From contig CAKQHC010000049.1 in assembly GCA_934234005.1 (NCBI GenBank), positions 1 to 10,807 of the forward strand: 10,807 bases of DNA, given 5' to 3'. Source of the DNA: an uncultured Methanomassiliicoccales archaeon. GTDB taxonomy: Archaea; Thermoplasmatota; Thermoplasmata; Methanomassiliicoccales; Methanomethylophilaceae. Positions 4,056-10,520 of the stretch are shown in pieces. Numbering within the stretch: position 1 is the stretch's first letter; each line of letters begins with the position of its first letter. The notes under the pieces are model-generated. The model ran no database searches and was not told the DNA's origin. It saw nothing but the letters and a program-made list of their open reading frames with translations. The translations under genes and the position numbers were made by a program.

Positions 4056-6957
4056 CGTACATCCTCCCTCTTTTGATAAGAAGATAGGCGAAAACAGGAA
4101 TTCCTATCACAGTAGTGATGGCTCCGACAGGAAGTTCCATACCGTAATATCCCGTTCTTGCAAGAAGATCGGCCAACATCAGCATGACTCCTCCGAAACA
4201 TATCGATGCGGGCAACACCATGCGGTGATCGCTTCCGAACAGCATACGGCACAGATGGGGAATTACCAATCCGACGAATCCTATAATTCCAACGAATGCG
4301 ACACACACTGATGTTAATACAGATGCCAGAATAAGCATGGTACGATTGAATTTCCTCACATTAAGCCCCATCTGCTGTGCCTGATCTTCTCCCAACAGAA
4401 CAAGATTGAGTTCCTTCGCCCACATCAACGGCAGCACTGACAGGAATATGGAAAGGAAGAATACAATCCACACCTGGCTCCATGTTATCTCCGCAAACGA
4501 TCCGTAAAGCCACGTAAGAGCGTTGCTTAATTTGGTTCCGGCCATTGTAAGCATAAGCGACTGCAATGCCCCTGCCGCCAATCCGATGACTATTCCGGCA
4601 AGAACATAGTTTATCGACGATCCGCCTGCTTTTTCGGCTAAAAGCATGGTGCATGCAAATGCTATCAATCCTCCGATCATAGCAACGATGGCGGTAAGGA
4701 ACACGGAATGCGGAGAAAATAATCCGAACAGGGTGAAATTGAATGCTATCACAGCTATCGCGGCAATTCCCGCTCCGGAAGATACTCCCATAATATAAGG
4801 ATCAACCATAGGATTCCTTATTATAGCCTGATACACACATCCTGCCACGGAAAGCCCTATTCCGACAGCCAACGCAGCCAAAGTACGCGGAAGACGGGAT
4901 GTGTATACGGACATCTCCAAAAGATCCAATCCGTTTCCCCCTTTGCTTATGGCACTGAACAGCGCACCGTATGCTTCCGTAGGCGATACCACGGATGTCG
5001 CTCCGATACACAGACATAATGTAAATGCAAGGAATATACAGACGAATCCGATTATAAGCATAAACTTCAAACGGTGCCTGCTGCGGGTATTATGCGATAT
5101 GTCGGTTCCGTACAGATAATGCACAAATTTCTTTTTGATATATACCAGCGGATTGTCTATGCCTTTTCCTTTGAGAACAGTCCATAAAATTCCTACCGCT
5201 ACGGCAATAACTATCGCAACAATCATCACGATGAATATCGGCTGTACTCCAGAACCTCCTCCGGGCGGGACATACGCTTCAAAACCCCCCTTTAACACGT
5301 ATATTCCGCTGTCGGTTCCGCCGATTATGACTCCTCCGATCACTGTGACCGGCATCATGTTGAAATTTCTTACATTGGGATCGCAATTAAACGTTCCCTC
5401 AATTTCTCCGTAAACTGAAAGGATATAGACCGGATCTGTAGACTTGTAACTGACAGCAAACAAATGTTCCCCGTTCACAAGCAACATTGGCGCATGAATC
5501 TCTTTGAGTCCGCTGACCATTGTTTCCACATCTCCGTTTAAACTTATACGATTCAGAGATGTAACGGAACCGTCGCTGCAAACATAATATGCTCCCGTAA
5601 AATCATTCGTAACGACAGCGGAAACATATCTGCCGTAGATAGTCTTGTCATCATCCAATAAGGCAATCTTATCTACGGATTTTGTATTTGAATTATATGA
5701 ATATACAGCAATTCCAGAGTGTATCTGGCTCATTCCAAGTCCGTCCGATACGCTGAAGTAAAGCGTAATCTTCCCATCAGACTCACTGACAGCGACCTGT
5801 CCCACACCTCCGTATGTCCCGCGCTTGTATTCTCTCTGATATACCAATGAATCGTTAATCAGCTCTCCGGAACAGGAATCGATTGTATACAGATGTCCGT
5901 CCAAAGCACCAACGAACAATGTTCCTTTGTAAACCGTGGGCGATACGAGATACGTGCTTCCGCCGATTTGTTTAGACCATATCAGCTCCAAACCTGTATT
6001 GAAACAATACACGGTCCCGTTACTGTGCGACAAATATATGGCCCCGGAATCAAACACCATAGATGAGAATCCCGAATTGAACGAAGTACCTATTGTGAAT
6101 GTACGAGAATTATATTTGGTATATGTTGACGAATCAAACGATGCTATCTCACTGCCGGTATTCAAATCCAAACAATACAGCATTCCTCTGCACGTTGCTA
6201 TGTATATACAATCGCCGACAATCAAAGGAGATGTTGATTCATAATTCATATCGGAATCGAATTCGAATTTCCAAACAATATTTCCGGATGACGGATCTAT
6301 ACATTCCAGACGTGATTCGTTTCCTGTTCCTCTGAATAATCCGAACTTGTAGAATACTTTGTCCTTAGCATACAATGCAGTGGAATAGCCTACTCCGTTT
6401 TCACTCCATAACGATGTGTATCCGTCCTTATCATCCAATTCCGTGGATACGGAACCGCTGTTGTATGCATCTCCTCTTGACATGACATACGCTTCTTTGT
6501 GATTCGGATCAATCACGGGTTTTATTCCGTCCGGATAAAATGCAACGGATAACGATCCATACGAACACGAATCGCTTTCTCCCACGGAAATCCAATCGTT
6601 TCCGTTCCATCCGAAAAGATGCCAATATGAAGTGACAGTAATTCCGGTCGTTCCCTCTTTATCGTATGCCCCTCCGGTATCGGAACCTCCGACCGTACGT
6701 TCTGATAAACCGTCTATAGAGACTTTTCCCCCGGAATAGACATAAGTTCTCCCGGACTTTTCAATTGCATTCTTAATAACCGAACCTACCGTGGTTCCGT
6801 TTCCTTCAAGCCATTCCGTACGGCCGTTACCCTCATCATACAATACCTGTACACCGGAATTTGTATCAGCATCCGATACCGGAAACAGTACGGATGAGAA
6901 CAGCATCACGGTTACAATGACCAGAGCAGCTACCGTTTTCCGGTTCGCTTCAATCAT
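4048..6957 (-). CDS. fusion: extracellular beta-grasp and PQQ-like propeller joined to FecCD/BtuC permease
   Basis: One 969-codon frame joins a sensor- or scaffold-like ectodomain to a full ABC importer permease. Residues 8-27 are a hydrophobic signal/anchor. Residues about 35-145 resemble a transcobalamin-like (DUF4430) beta-grasp domain (VLYDEGNGRTEWLEG, TTVGSVIKNAIE, YWHLFGWNGNDW, then a terminal strand). Residues about 185-560 contain PQQ-like propeller blade motifs: LECIDPSSGNIVWKFEF (217-233), LYCLDLNTGSEIASF (260-274), VYCFNTGLELIWS (316-328), LYTIDSCSGELI (356-367) and a last blade near 540-556. After a Pro/Gly linker, residues 574-595 form a transmembrane helix and 596-631 a basic cytoplasmic linker. 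Residues about 632-969 are a complete FecCD permease: RLPRTLAALAVGIG (688-701), RNPMVDPYIMGVSSGAG (714-730), LGEDQAQQMGL (855-865), GFVGLVIPHLCR (893-904), ELPVGAITTVIGIP (941-954). The gene overlaps the binding protein and ATPase genes by 8 nt each; AAGGAG 7 nt before the ATG decides the start. Normal FecCD proteins are about 330-350 residues. Confidence 0.9.
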   Translation of the reverse strand: MIEANRKTVAALVIVTVMLFSSVLFPVSDADTNSGVQVLYDEGNGRTEWLEGNGTTVGSVIKNAIEKSGRTYVYSGGKVSIDGLSERTVGGSDTGGAYDKEGTTGITVTSYWHLFGWNGNDWISVGESDSCSYGSLSVAFYPDGIKPVIDPNHKEAYVMSRGDAYNSGSVSTELDDKDGYTSLWSENGVGYSTALYAKDKVFYKFGLFRGTGNESRLECIDPSSGNIVWKFEFDSDMNYESTSPLIVGDCIYIATCRGMLYCLDLNTGSEIASFDSSTYTKYNSRTFTIGTSFNSGFSSMVFDSGAIYLSHSNGTVYCFNTGLELIWSKQIGGSTYLVSPTVYKGTLFVGALDGHLYTIDSCSGELINDSLVYQREYKRGTYGGVGQVAVSESDGKITLYFSVSDGLGMSQIHSGIAVYSYNSNTKSVDKIALLDDDKTIYGRYVSAVVTNDFTGAYYVCSDGSVTSLNRISLNGDVETMVSGLKEIHAPMLLVNGEHLFAVSYKSTDPVYILSVYGEIEGTFNCDPNVRNFNMMPVTVIGGVIIGGTDSGIYVLKGGFEAYVPPGGGSGVQPIFIVMIVAIVIAVAVGILWTVLKGKGIDNPLVYIKKKFVHYLYGTDISHNTRSRHRLKFMLIIGFVCIFLAFTLCLCIGATSVVSPTEAYGALFSAISKGGNGLDLLEMSVYTSRLPRTLAALAVGIGLSVAGCVYQAIIRNPMVDPYIMGVSSGAGIAAIAVIAFNFTLFGLFSPHSVFLTAIVAMIGGLIAFACTMLLAEKAGGSSINYVLAGIVIGLAAGALQSLMLTMAGTKLSNALTWLYGSFAEITWSQVWIVFFLSIFLSVLPLMWAKELNLVLLGEDQAQQMGLNVRKFNRTMLILASVLTSVCVAFVGIIGFVGLVIPHLCRMLFGSDHRMVLPASICFGGVMLMLADLLARTGYYGMELPVGAITTVIGIPVFAYLLIKRGRMYDG

Positions 6958-8305
6958 AATTCATCTCCTTGCTGAAAGTAAGGTAATTGGAATAATCATC
7001 GCCGATAAATAACGGAAATTCTTCGGAAAAACATTCTGAATGTATTATCCTGCAGACAATTTCCGCAAACTGCGGTGTTCTCGGTCCGAAACGCTGAGCC
7101 ATTTCGGCGGCACCGTCACATATCATGTAAACTTTGCCGTTTTTCCACGCATCAGTCGATTTCCACTGCTCGGCTAAATGCGAAAACATGTAATCATACT
7201 CATCCTGCGTCGCGTGATATTGGGATGTTATGATTATTATCACCTGAGGATTGCATTTTGCCACCATGTCTCCGGTGATATGAACCCATCCGGACCAGTT
7301 ATCAAATACATTTTTTGCATCGAGTTCGTTTAAAATACTGTCAACATAAGTATCTGTACCTGAAACCCAAGGGCTTACGGCGGGATCGAGCGATACCATA
7401 ACATTCGGACATTTTGTTTCCGGCGTTGTAATCGCATCCGTCAATTCCTCCATAACTGTGTCAAGATTGTTGATAACTTCCTCAGAAGCCATATCATATT
7501 GCATAACCTTTCCAGCAATGAATATGTTATTGCGTACGGAATCTAAATCCTCGCCCGGATATAACACAACAGCATCTATATTGGATTCACGCAACATATC
7601 TGCAACAAGATAGTGGGACCTCTGCGATCCGTCGCAGAACACAAGATCTGGATTTGTTCCCAATATAGTCTCATAATTCGGACTTGTATATGTCCCTGTT
7701 ACCTTTATGGAACCATCGGAAACACCCTGTACAATCGATTCTGGGTAATTCGAATAGGAATCGACACCGACCAACGTAGTATCCGCCTTTATGGATGCTA
7801 CAATCTCGGTTATTGTCGGTGACAATGAAACTGTACGGTATTTTCTGGCATATCCGTAAATCGGGGTGCCTGAATAATCTATGGCTACGGTAGGCTCCCC
7901 GTCGGATTCTGTATATGAAATGGATATGATAGCAAAATCAGATGGTTTTGTACTTTCGATAGAGTCTATTTTTATCCAATCGGCAGAACCGCTCTTAATG
8001 CCCCACGCACCCCAAAAATAATCCTCGCCCGATACAATACCGTTTAATTCCGAAATAGTTCCGTTTTCATCAATTGAAAACGATAATCCGTTAGTATTGC
8101 ATGCATAAGCCATCAAATCATATACAGAGTCATAATCCGATACGTTTGCATCAGTCCAAACTGTATCGTAATCTCCGTAATCTATCACGATTCCATCAGC
8201 CTGTATTGTTGATGACGAAACAGATGCCAAAGACGCAGTAACCGCCAGAATTGTTCCAATTACAACTAACAGAACAGATATTTTGATACGGGTCGCAGGT
8301 TGCAT
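6950..8305 (-). CDS. BtuF/FecB-like substrate-binding protein with N-terminal beta-grasp-like domain
   Basis: This is the extracytoplasmic receptor of the ABC importer encoded downstream. It has 451 residues, whereas simple BtuF-type receptors have about 250-350. Residues 8-30 are a signal or membrane anchor; there is no lipobox cysteine. Residues about 38-131 resemble a transcobalamin-like/DUF4430 domain (IVIDYGDYDTVW, then TVYDL-type helix DSVYDLMAYACN, FWGAWGI and a final strand AIISISYTE). Residues about 157-425 form a TroA/BtuF-type two-lobed domain: RTVSLSPTITEIV (157-169), LVGVDSYSNYPES (178-190), ILGTNPDLVFCDG (214-226), a long bridging helix (about 255-290) and WKNGKVYMICDG (387-398). 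The SLSP-TE and VGV-SYS-YP pairs are those of BtuF, which points to corrinoids; siderophore receptors share parts of this pattern. The TGA overlaps the permease ATG by 8 nt. GGTATT upstream of the ATG at 8305 may be a weak ribosome-binding site. Only 58 nt separate it from the surface-protein gene upstream. Confidence 0.88.
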   Translation of the reverse strand: MQPATRIKISVLLVVIGTILAVTASLASVSSSTIQADGIVIDYGDYDTVWTDANVSDYDSVYDLMAYACNTNGLSFSIDENGTISELNGIVSGEDYFWGAWGIKSGSADWIKIDSIESTKPSDFAIISISYTESDGEPTVAIDYSGTPIYGYARKYRTVSLSPTITEIVASIKADTTLVGVDSYSNYPESIVQGVSDGSIKVTGTYTSPNYETILGTNPDLVFCDGSQRSHYLVADMLRESNIDAVVLYPGEDLDSVRNNIFIAGKVMQYDMASEEVINNLDTVMEELTDAITTPETKCPNVMVSLDPAVSPWVSGTDTYVDSILNELDAKNVFDNWSGWVHITGDMVAKCNPQVIIIITSQYHATQDEYDYMFSHLAEQWKSTDAWKNGKVYMICDGAAEMAQRFGPRTPQFAEIVCRIIHSECFSEEFPLFIGDDYSNYLTFSKEMNYD

Positions 8306-8337
8306 GGAAATACCGTTTTATGAATTGTTGTAAGAAA

Positions 8338-8355
8338 ACCGGCATTTCCGCCGGT
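8338..8355 (-). terminator. hairpin between surface-protein gene and binding-protein gene
   Basis: ACCGGC and GCCGGT form a perfect 6-bp GC-rich stem with a 6-nt loop. On the minus strand the stem is followed by TTTTCTTA. It lies in the 58-nt gap after the surface-protein stop (8364-8366) and before the ATG at 8305. A partial terminator that lowers transporter expression relative to the surface protein, or a 3'-end processing and stability signal, would fit. No TATA-like box at a usable distance for a separate binding-protein promoter is evident in the gap. Confidence 0.45.
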
Positions 8356-8363
8356 AATTGGTT

Positions 8364-9296
8364 TTAAGCCGCGAACGGACCTGTCTTCATAAGATTAACA
8401 TCAGTTGTCGTCTGGGGGTTAACAGCATAAGTTACGTTATATGAAGCGTCATATGTGTAGGTTCCAAATGAGATATAGATAATGTTGGAAGTGATCTTAT
8501 CAACTGTTGGTCCGGCAAAGAAATAGCCTGCCCAAGGGTCGTCAACGGACGAAGATGCATATCCAAACACACCGAGTCCTATTTTTTCTGAAGAATTACC
8601 GATGTTTCCATCGATCTCTTTTATCCATCCGCTGTCTGTTACAGTGTAGCTGATGTTTGCTGCATTCAAAGCATTCTTGAATCCGTCAAGGGGGTTGTCT
8701 GCTTCCGCACTGTACCAACCGTTTATGTCGCCCATTCCGTCAAGATAGACGTAGTATGTTCCGTTAACGGAAGGCAAGGGCTTATAATCCACATCGGCCG
8801 CAAACGGACCAGTCTTCATAAGATTTGTATCGGTTGTCGTAGTGGGACTAACAGCATAAGTTACACCAGAAGCGTCATATGTGTAGGTTCCAAACGAAAT
8901 GTAAACGATGTTGGAGGTGACTTTATCAAGTGTGGGTCCGGCAAAGAAATTGCCTTCCCAAGGGCTGGCAACGGACGTAGATGTGTATTCAAATATACCG
9001 AATCCTGTGGACTCCGAAGAGTTTCCGACATTTCCGTCAATTTCTTTTACCCATCCTCCACTAATGTTATGGCTTATGCCCTTGTATGTGAGAATGTTGT
9101 TAAGTCCGGAGACAGCGCTTGTATCCTTTATCTGGTACCATCCGTTAATCTCGCCCATTCCGTCGAGATAGTAGTAGTACATGTTGTATGCATCATTATC
9201 GGATCTGTTGTCGTTGATCTCTTTGGCAACCAATGAGCCTCCGAGAACTACGATAACCAATGCGATAACTACTGCGATTTTCGTGGTTCCTTTCAT
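8364..9296 (-). CDS. membrane-anchored extracellular protein with two tandem ~130-residue modules
   Basis: This 310-residue protein has an N-terminal membrane segment (residues 7-24, IAVVIALVIVVLGGSLVA) without a lipobox cysteine, followed by two copies of one module (about 38-167 and 179-310) that are roughly two-thirds identical. Each module has YLDGMG-INGWY, a GW(I/V)KEIDGN(V/I)GNSSE stretch, PW-G-FFAGPT, NI(I/V)YISFGTYTYDAS and the ending TNLMKTGPFAA or VNLMKTGPFAA; the protein stops directly after the second copy of that ending. I do not recognise the module with certainty; its order of a YLDG strand, a helix, a W--xFFAG strand and a GTYTY strand is reminiscent of the DUF4430-like beta-grasp domains downstream, so a ligand-capture role on the cell surface is an inference. 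The ATG at 9296 is chosen over the in-frame GTG at 9305 because GTGAT at 9301-9305 is a good Shine-Dalgarno motif for that ATG. The protein is rich in Thr, Ser, Tyr and Gly, as usual for archaeal surface proteins. Confidence 0.83.
   Translation of the reverse strand: MKGTTKIAVVIALVIVVLGGSLVAKEINDNRSDNDAYNMYYYYLDGMGEINGWYQIKDTSAVSGLNNILTYKGISHNISGGWVKEIDGNVGNSSESTGFGIFEYTSTSVASPWEGNFFAGPTLDKVTSNIVYISFGTYTYDASGVTYAVSPTTTTDTNLMKTGPFAADVDYKPLPSVNGTYYVYLDGMGDINGWYSAEADNPLDGFKNALNAANISYTVTDSGWIKEIDGNIGNSSEKIGLGVFGYASSSVDDPWAGYFFAGPTVDKITSNIIYISFGTYTYDASYNVTYAVNPQTTTDVNLMKTGPFAA
8367..8762 (-). repeat. second copy of the duplicated protein module
   Basis: This covers residues about 179-310 of the surface protein. 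It matches the first copy at 8796-9185 with few gaps and with visible conservation at the DNA level too, for example around the shared TGTCTTCATAAGATT / AGTCTTCATAAGATT strings read on the plus strand. The copies are joined by a short linker, DVDYKPLPSVNG. Confidence 0.85.
8796..9185 (-). repeat. first copy of the duplicated protein module
   Basis: This covers residues about 38-167 of the surface protein, from YNMYYYYLDGMG to LMKTGPFAA. It is the partner of the copy at 8367-8762. The end of this copy is identical to the last eight residues of the protein, so the module boundaries are clear. Confidence 0.85.
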
Positions 9297-9337
9297 GTAA
9301 ATCACAATTGGTTAGACTCTCCAACCGATGCCATTCG

Positions 9338-9344
9338 ATTTAAG
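9338..9344 (-). promoter_or_regulatory. putative proximal TATA-like box of the uptake locus
   Basis: On the minus strand CTTAAAT within GATATTCTTAAATCG lies about 42-48 nt before the ATG at 9296. It would start transcription near 9315 and give a leader of about 20 nt containing the GTGAT ribosome-binding site. The box is not a perfect match. A stronger AT-rich box lies further upstream at 9440-9455. Confidence 0.3.
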
Positions 9345-9352
9345 AATATCGC

Positions 9353-9374
9353 CCGATTATCAAATGACAATCGG
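9353..9374. promoter_or_regulatory. 22-bp inverted repeat, candidate operator
   Basis: The half-sites CCGATT and AATCGG flank a centre containing TCA and TGA, so that 9 of the 11 symmetric pairs across 22 bp are complementary or, at the very centre, A/A-T/T neighbours apart, only the 7th pair (A against C) and the two central bases break symmetry. It lies immediately upstream of the proximal TATA-like box, about 57 nt before the surface-protein ATG. A dimeric helix-turn-helix regulator could bind here and act on the TFB/TBP recognition region. A hairpin in a longer leader, if the distal promoter is used, is the alternative. Confidence 0.42.
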
Positions 9375-9439
9375 CAAAAAATACGGAATCTGGCCTATGA
9401 AAAAATAACCTGCAACGATGCACCAAATTTACAGATAAA

Positions 9440-9455
9440 TTAAAATATAATAGCT
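9440..9455 (-). promoter_or_regulatory. AT-rich candidate distal promoter of the uptake locus
   Basis: On the minus strand this stretch reads TTATATTTTAATTTAT, the most TATA-like sequence in the gap. Use of it would give a leader of about 120 nt before the ATG at 9296, including the inverted repeat at 9353-9374. A smaller imperfect inverted repeat (GACT-AA--TT-AGTC, 9481-9496) lies about 30 bp further upstream. The rest of the 233-bp gap between the surface-protein gene and dphB holds no ORF that I would support. Confidence 0.35.
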
Positions 9456-9529
9456 TGTACTCAAAGAATTTATGAATGCCGACTCAACATTAAGTCTTTA
9501 GAAAATAGTTTGTAAATCGTTTGAATTAT

Positions 9530-10327
9530 TTATTCGTCTTCTATGATTTCTTGGGGCGCTCCCGCAAAATAAACCAATGCGTAAGCTTCCATAAAATGAA
9601 GATTTCCAGGAAGAACGAGTGTCTGCAAAGGCTCTCCCAAATCCATTTCAAGAAGATCTCTGGGATATCCCGCTACAACCTTTTCGTCGGGTGCTCCCAC
9701 ATGCGATGCCACACAAAGCAATGTCTTATCGGTAACAAGACCTTCCTGCCACTTCTCTTCACCAAGCAAAAGCCATTCTATAGCCTGTTTGGCAGTCATG
9801 TATCTAAGTTCATCCGCACGTATGTCCAAAAGAATCATCGTATGAAGCCCGCGGTCCTTGTTCTCTTTGATGTGATCATAAGGAGATTTTGGATGATAAT
9901 TGTCTTCTATGAACGGTAAAGTTACGGTTCTGCCAAACTTGTAAGGCTGAAGACCCAGAGATGTAGGACAACCGGAAAATATTGATAATCCGTGGAACAC
10001 TCTCACCGGTATTCCCTGTTCCGCAGCCTGGATTCTGAGATCCACATGTGTGGTAGCGAGCATCGTATCTCCTGCAGTGATGAATGCCGTTCTGCACTGT
10101 TTGGCATCTTCTATGATGTCGTTGCATTCCTCCACCTGCGCCCTGTAAAGAACTTTGATTTTCTTTCCGATGACTGCCTCGAGGTCCTCCACTCTGGTAC
10201 CTATAAGTGTCGAAGTGTAGAATTCCGCATAAATTTTGTCGCATTCCTTCAGTGTATTTAGAGCCTTGACGGTCATGCCATCGGTTCCACTCAATCCAAG
10301 TCCGACAAAAACGAGTTCTGATGTCAT
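9530..10327 (-). CDS. dphB: diphthine synthase (diphthamide biosynthesis methyltransferase)
   Basis: DphB uses S-adenosylmethionine to trimethylate the amino group of the 3-amino-3-carboxypropyl-histidine of elongation factor 2, the second step of diphthamide synthesis in archaea. The protein is 265 residues, the usual length, and belongs to the tetrapyrrole-methylase fold. Motifs in order: FVGLGLSG (7-14), AEFYTS (34-39), GDTMLATTHVDLR (86-98), HGLSIFSG (112-119), YKFGRTVTLPF (129-139), GLHTMILLDIRA (160-171), RYMTAKQAIEWLL (175-187), a GYPRDLL stretch (220-226) and the C-terminal PGNLHFMEAYAL (240-251) with AGAPQEI. These match the archaeal family closely. The ATG at 10327 is preferred over the TTG one codon upstream, because a TATA-like box about 28 nt away predicts a leaderless start there. 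It is transcribed towards the uptake locus but separated by 233 bp, so it probably forms its own unit. Confidence 0.95.
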   Translation of the reverse strand: MTSELVFVGLGLSGTDGMTVKALNTLKECDKIYAEFYTSTLIGTRVEDLEAVIGKKIKVLYRAQVEECNDIIEDAKQCRTAFITAGDTMLATTHVDLRIQAAEQGIPVRVFHGLSIFSGCPTSLGLQPYKFGRTVTLPFIEDNYHPKSPYDHIKENKDRGLHTMILLDIRADELRYMTAKQAIEWLLLGEEKWQEGLVTDKTLLCVASHVGAPDEKVVAGYPRDLLEMDLGEPLQTLVLPGNLHFMEAYALVYFAGAPQEIIEDE

Positions 10328-10346
10328 CAATACGGACTATGACCGA

Positions 10347-10360
10347 GGCATATTAAAGCA
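10347..10360 (-). promoter_or_regulatory. putative TATA box of dphB
   Basis: On the minus strand TGCTTTAATATGCC is centred about 28 nt before the dphB ATG at 10327. This is the spacing for a leaderless archaeal transcript, and no Shine-Dalgarno motif precedes the ATG. Confidence 0.42.
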
Positions 10361-10400
10361 TAATGGGATGAAAAATTTGTTAAATATTCGTTGTACAAGC

Positions 10401-10419
10401 ATCGATATTCAATATTGAT
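10401..10419. repeat. intergenic AT-rich inverted repeat
   Basis: ATCGATATT and AATATTGAT form a 9-bp inverted repeat with one G-T mismatch around a single central base. It lies in the divergent gap between dphB and the gene at 10521, roughly midway between the two promoters, together with a perfect 8-bp palindrome TTGTACAA at 10391-10398. It could be a regulator site; the low complexity of the sequence makes chance plausible. Confidence 0.25.
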
Positions 10420-10486
10420 TAAATCTTGTTCGATATATTCTCCTGTAACATGGATTATTTTGATTGTCGGCTGAATCCACTGAATC

Positions 10487-10496
10487 TTTTTAAATA
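10487..10496 (+). promoter_or_regulatory. putative TATA box of the AAA-ATPase-like gene
   Basis: TTTTTAAATA is centred about 29 nt before the ATG at 10521, consistent with a leaderless transcript. There is no ribosome-binding motif between the box and the ATG. Confidence 0.5.
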
Positions 10497-10520
10497 GAGA
10501 ACAACAATAACTATTGCTTC

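Noticed and set aside
5050..5250. The fusion as an assembly artefact or chance join of two genes
   Set aside because: The frame is continuous, the linker has the right topology (transmembrane helix, then a basic cytoplasmic segment), and both gene overlaps are intact. I cannot exclude it fully without read data.
9297..9305. GTG at 9303-9305 as the start of the surface protein
   Set aside because: GTGAT there fits better as the Shine-Dalgarno motif for the ATG at 9294-9296, 4 nt downstream, which also begins a normal signal segment (MKGTTKIAVV).
9297..9480. A cobalamin riboswitch in front of the uptake locus
   Set aside because: I looked for the B12-box pattern and the conserved core on the minus strand and saw neither; the gap contains only short inverted repeats and AT-rich sequence.
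10328..10330. TTG as the start of dphB
   Set aside because: The ATG one codon downstream fits the family N-terminus and the distance from the TATA-like box.
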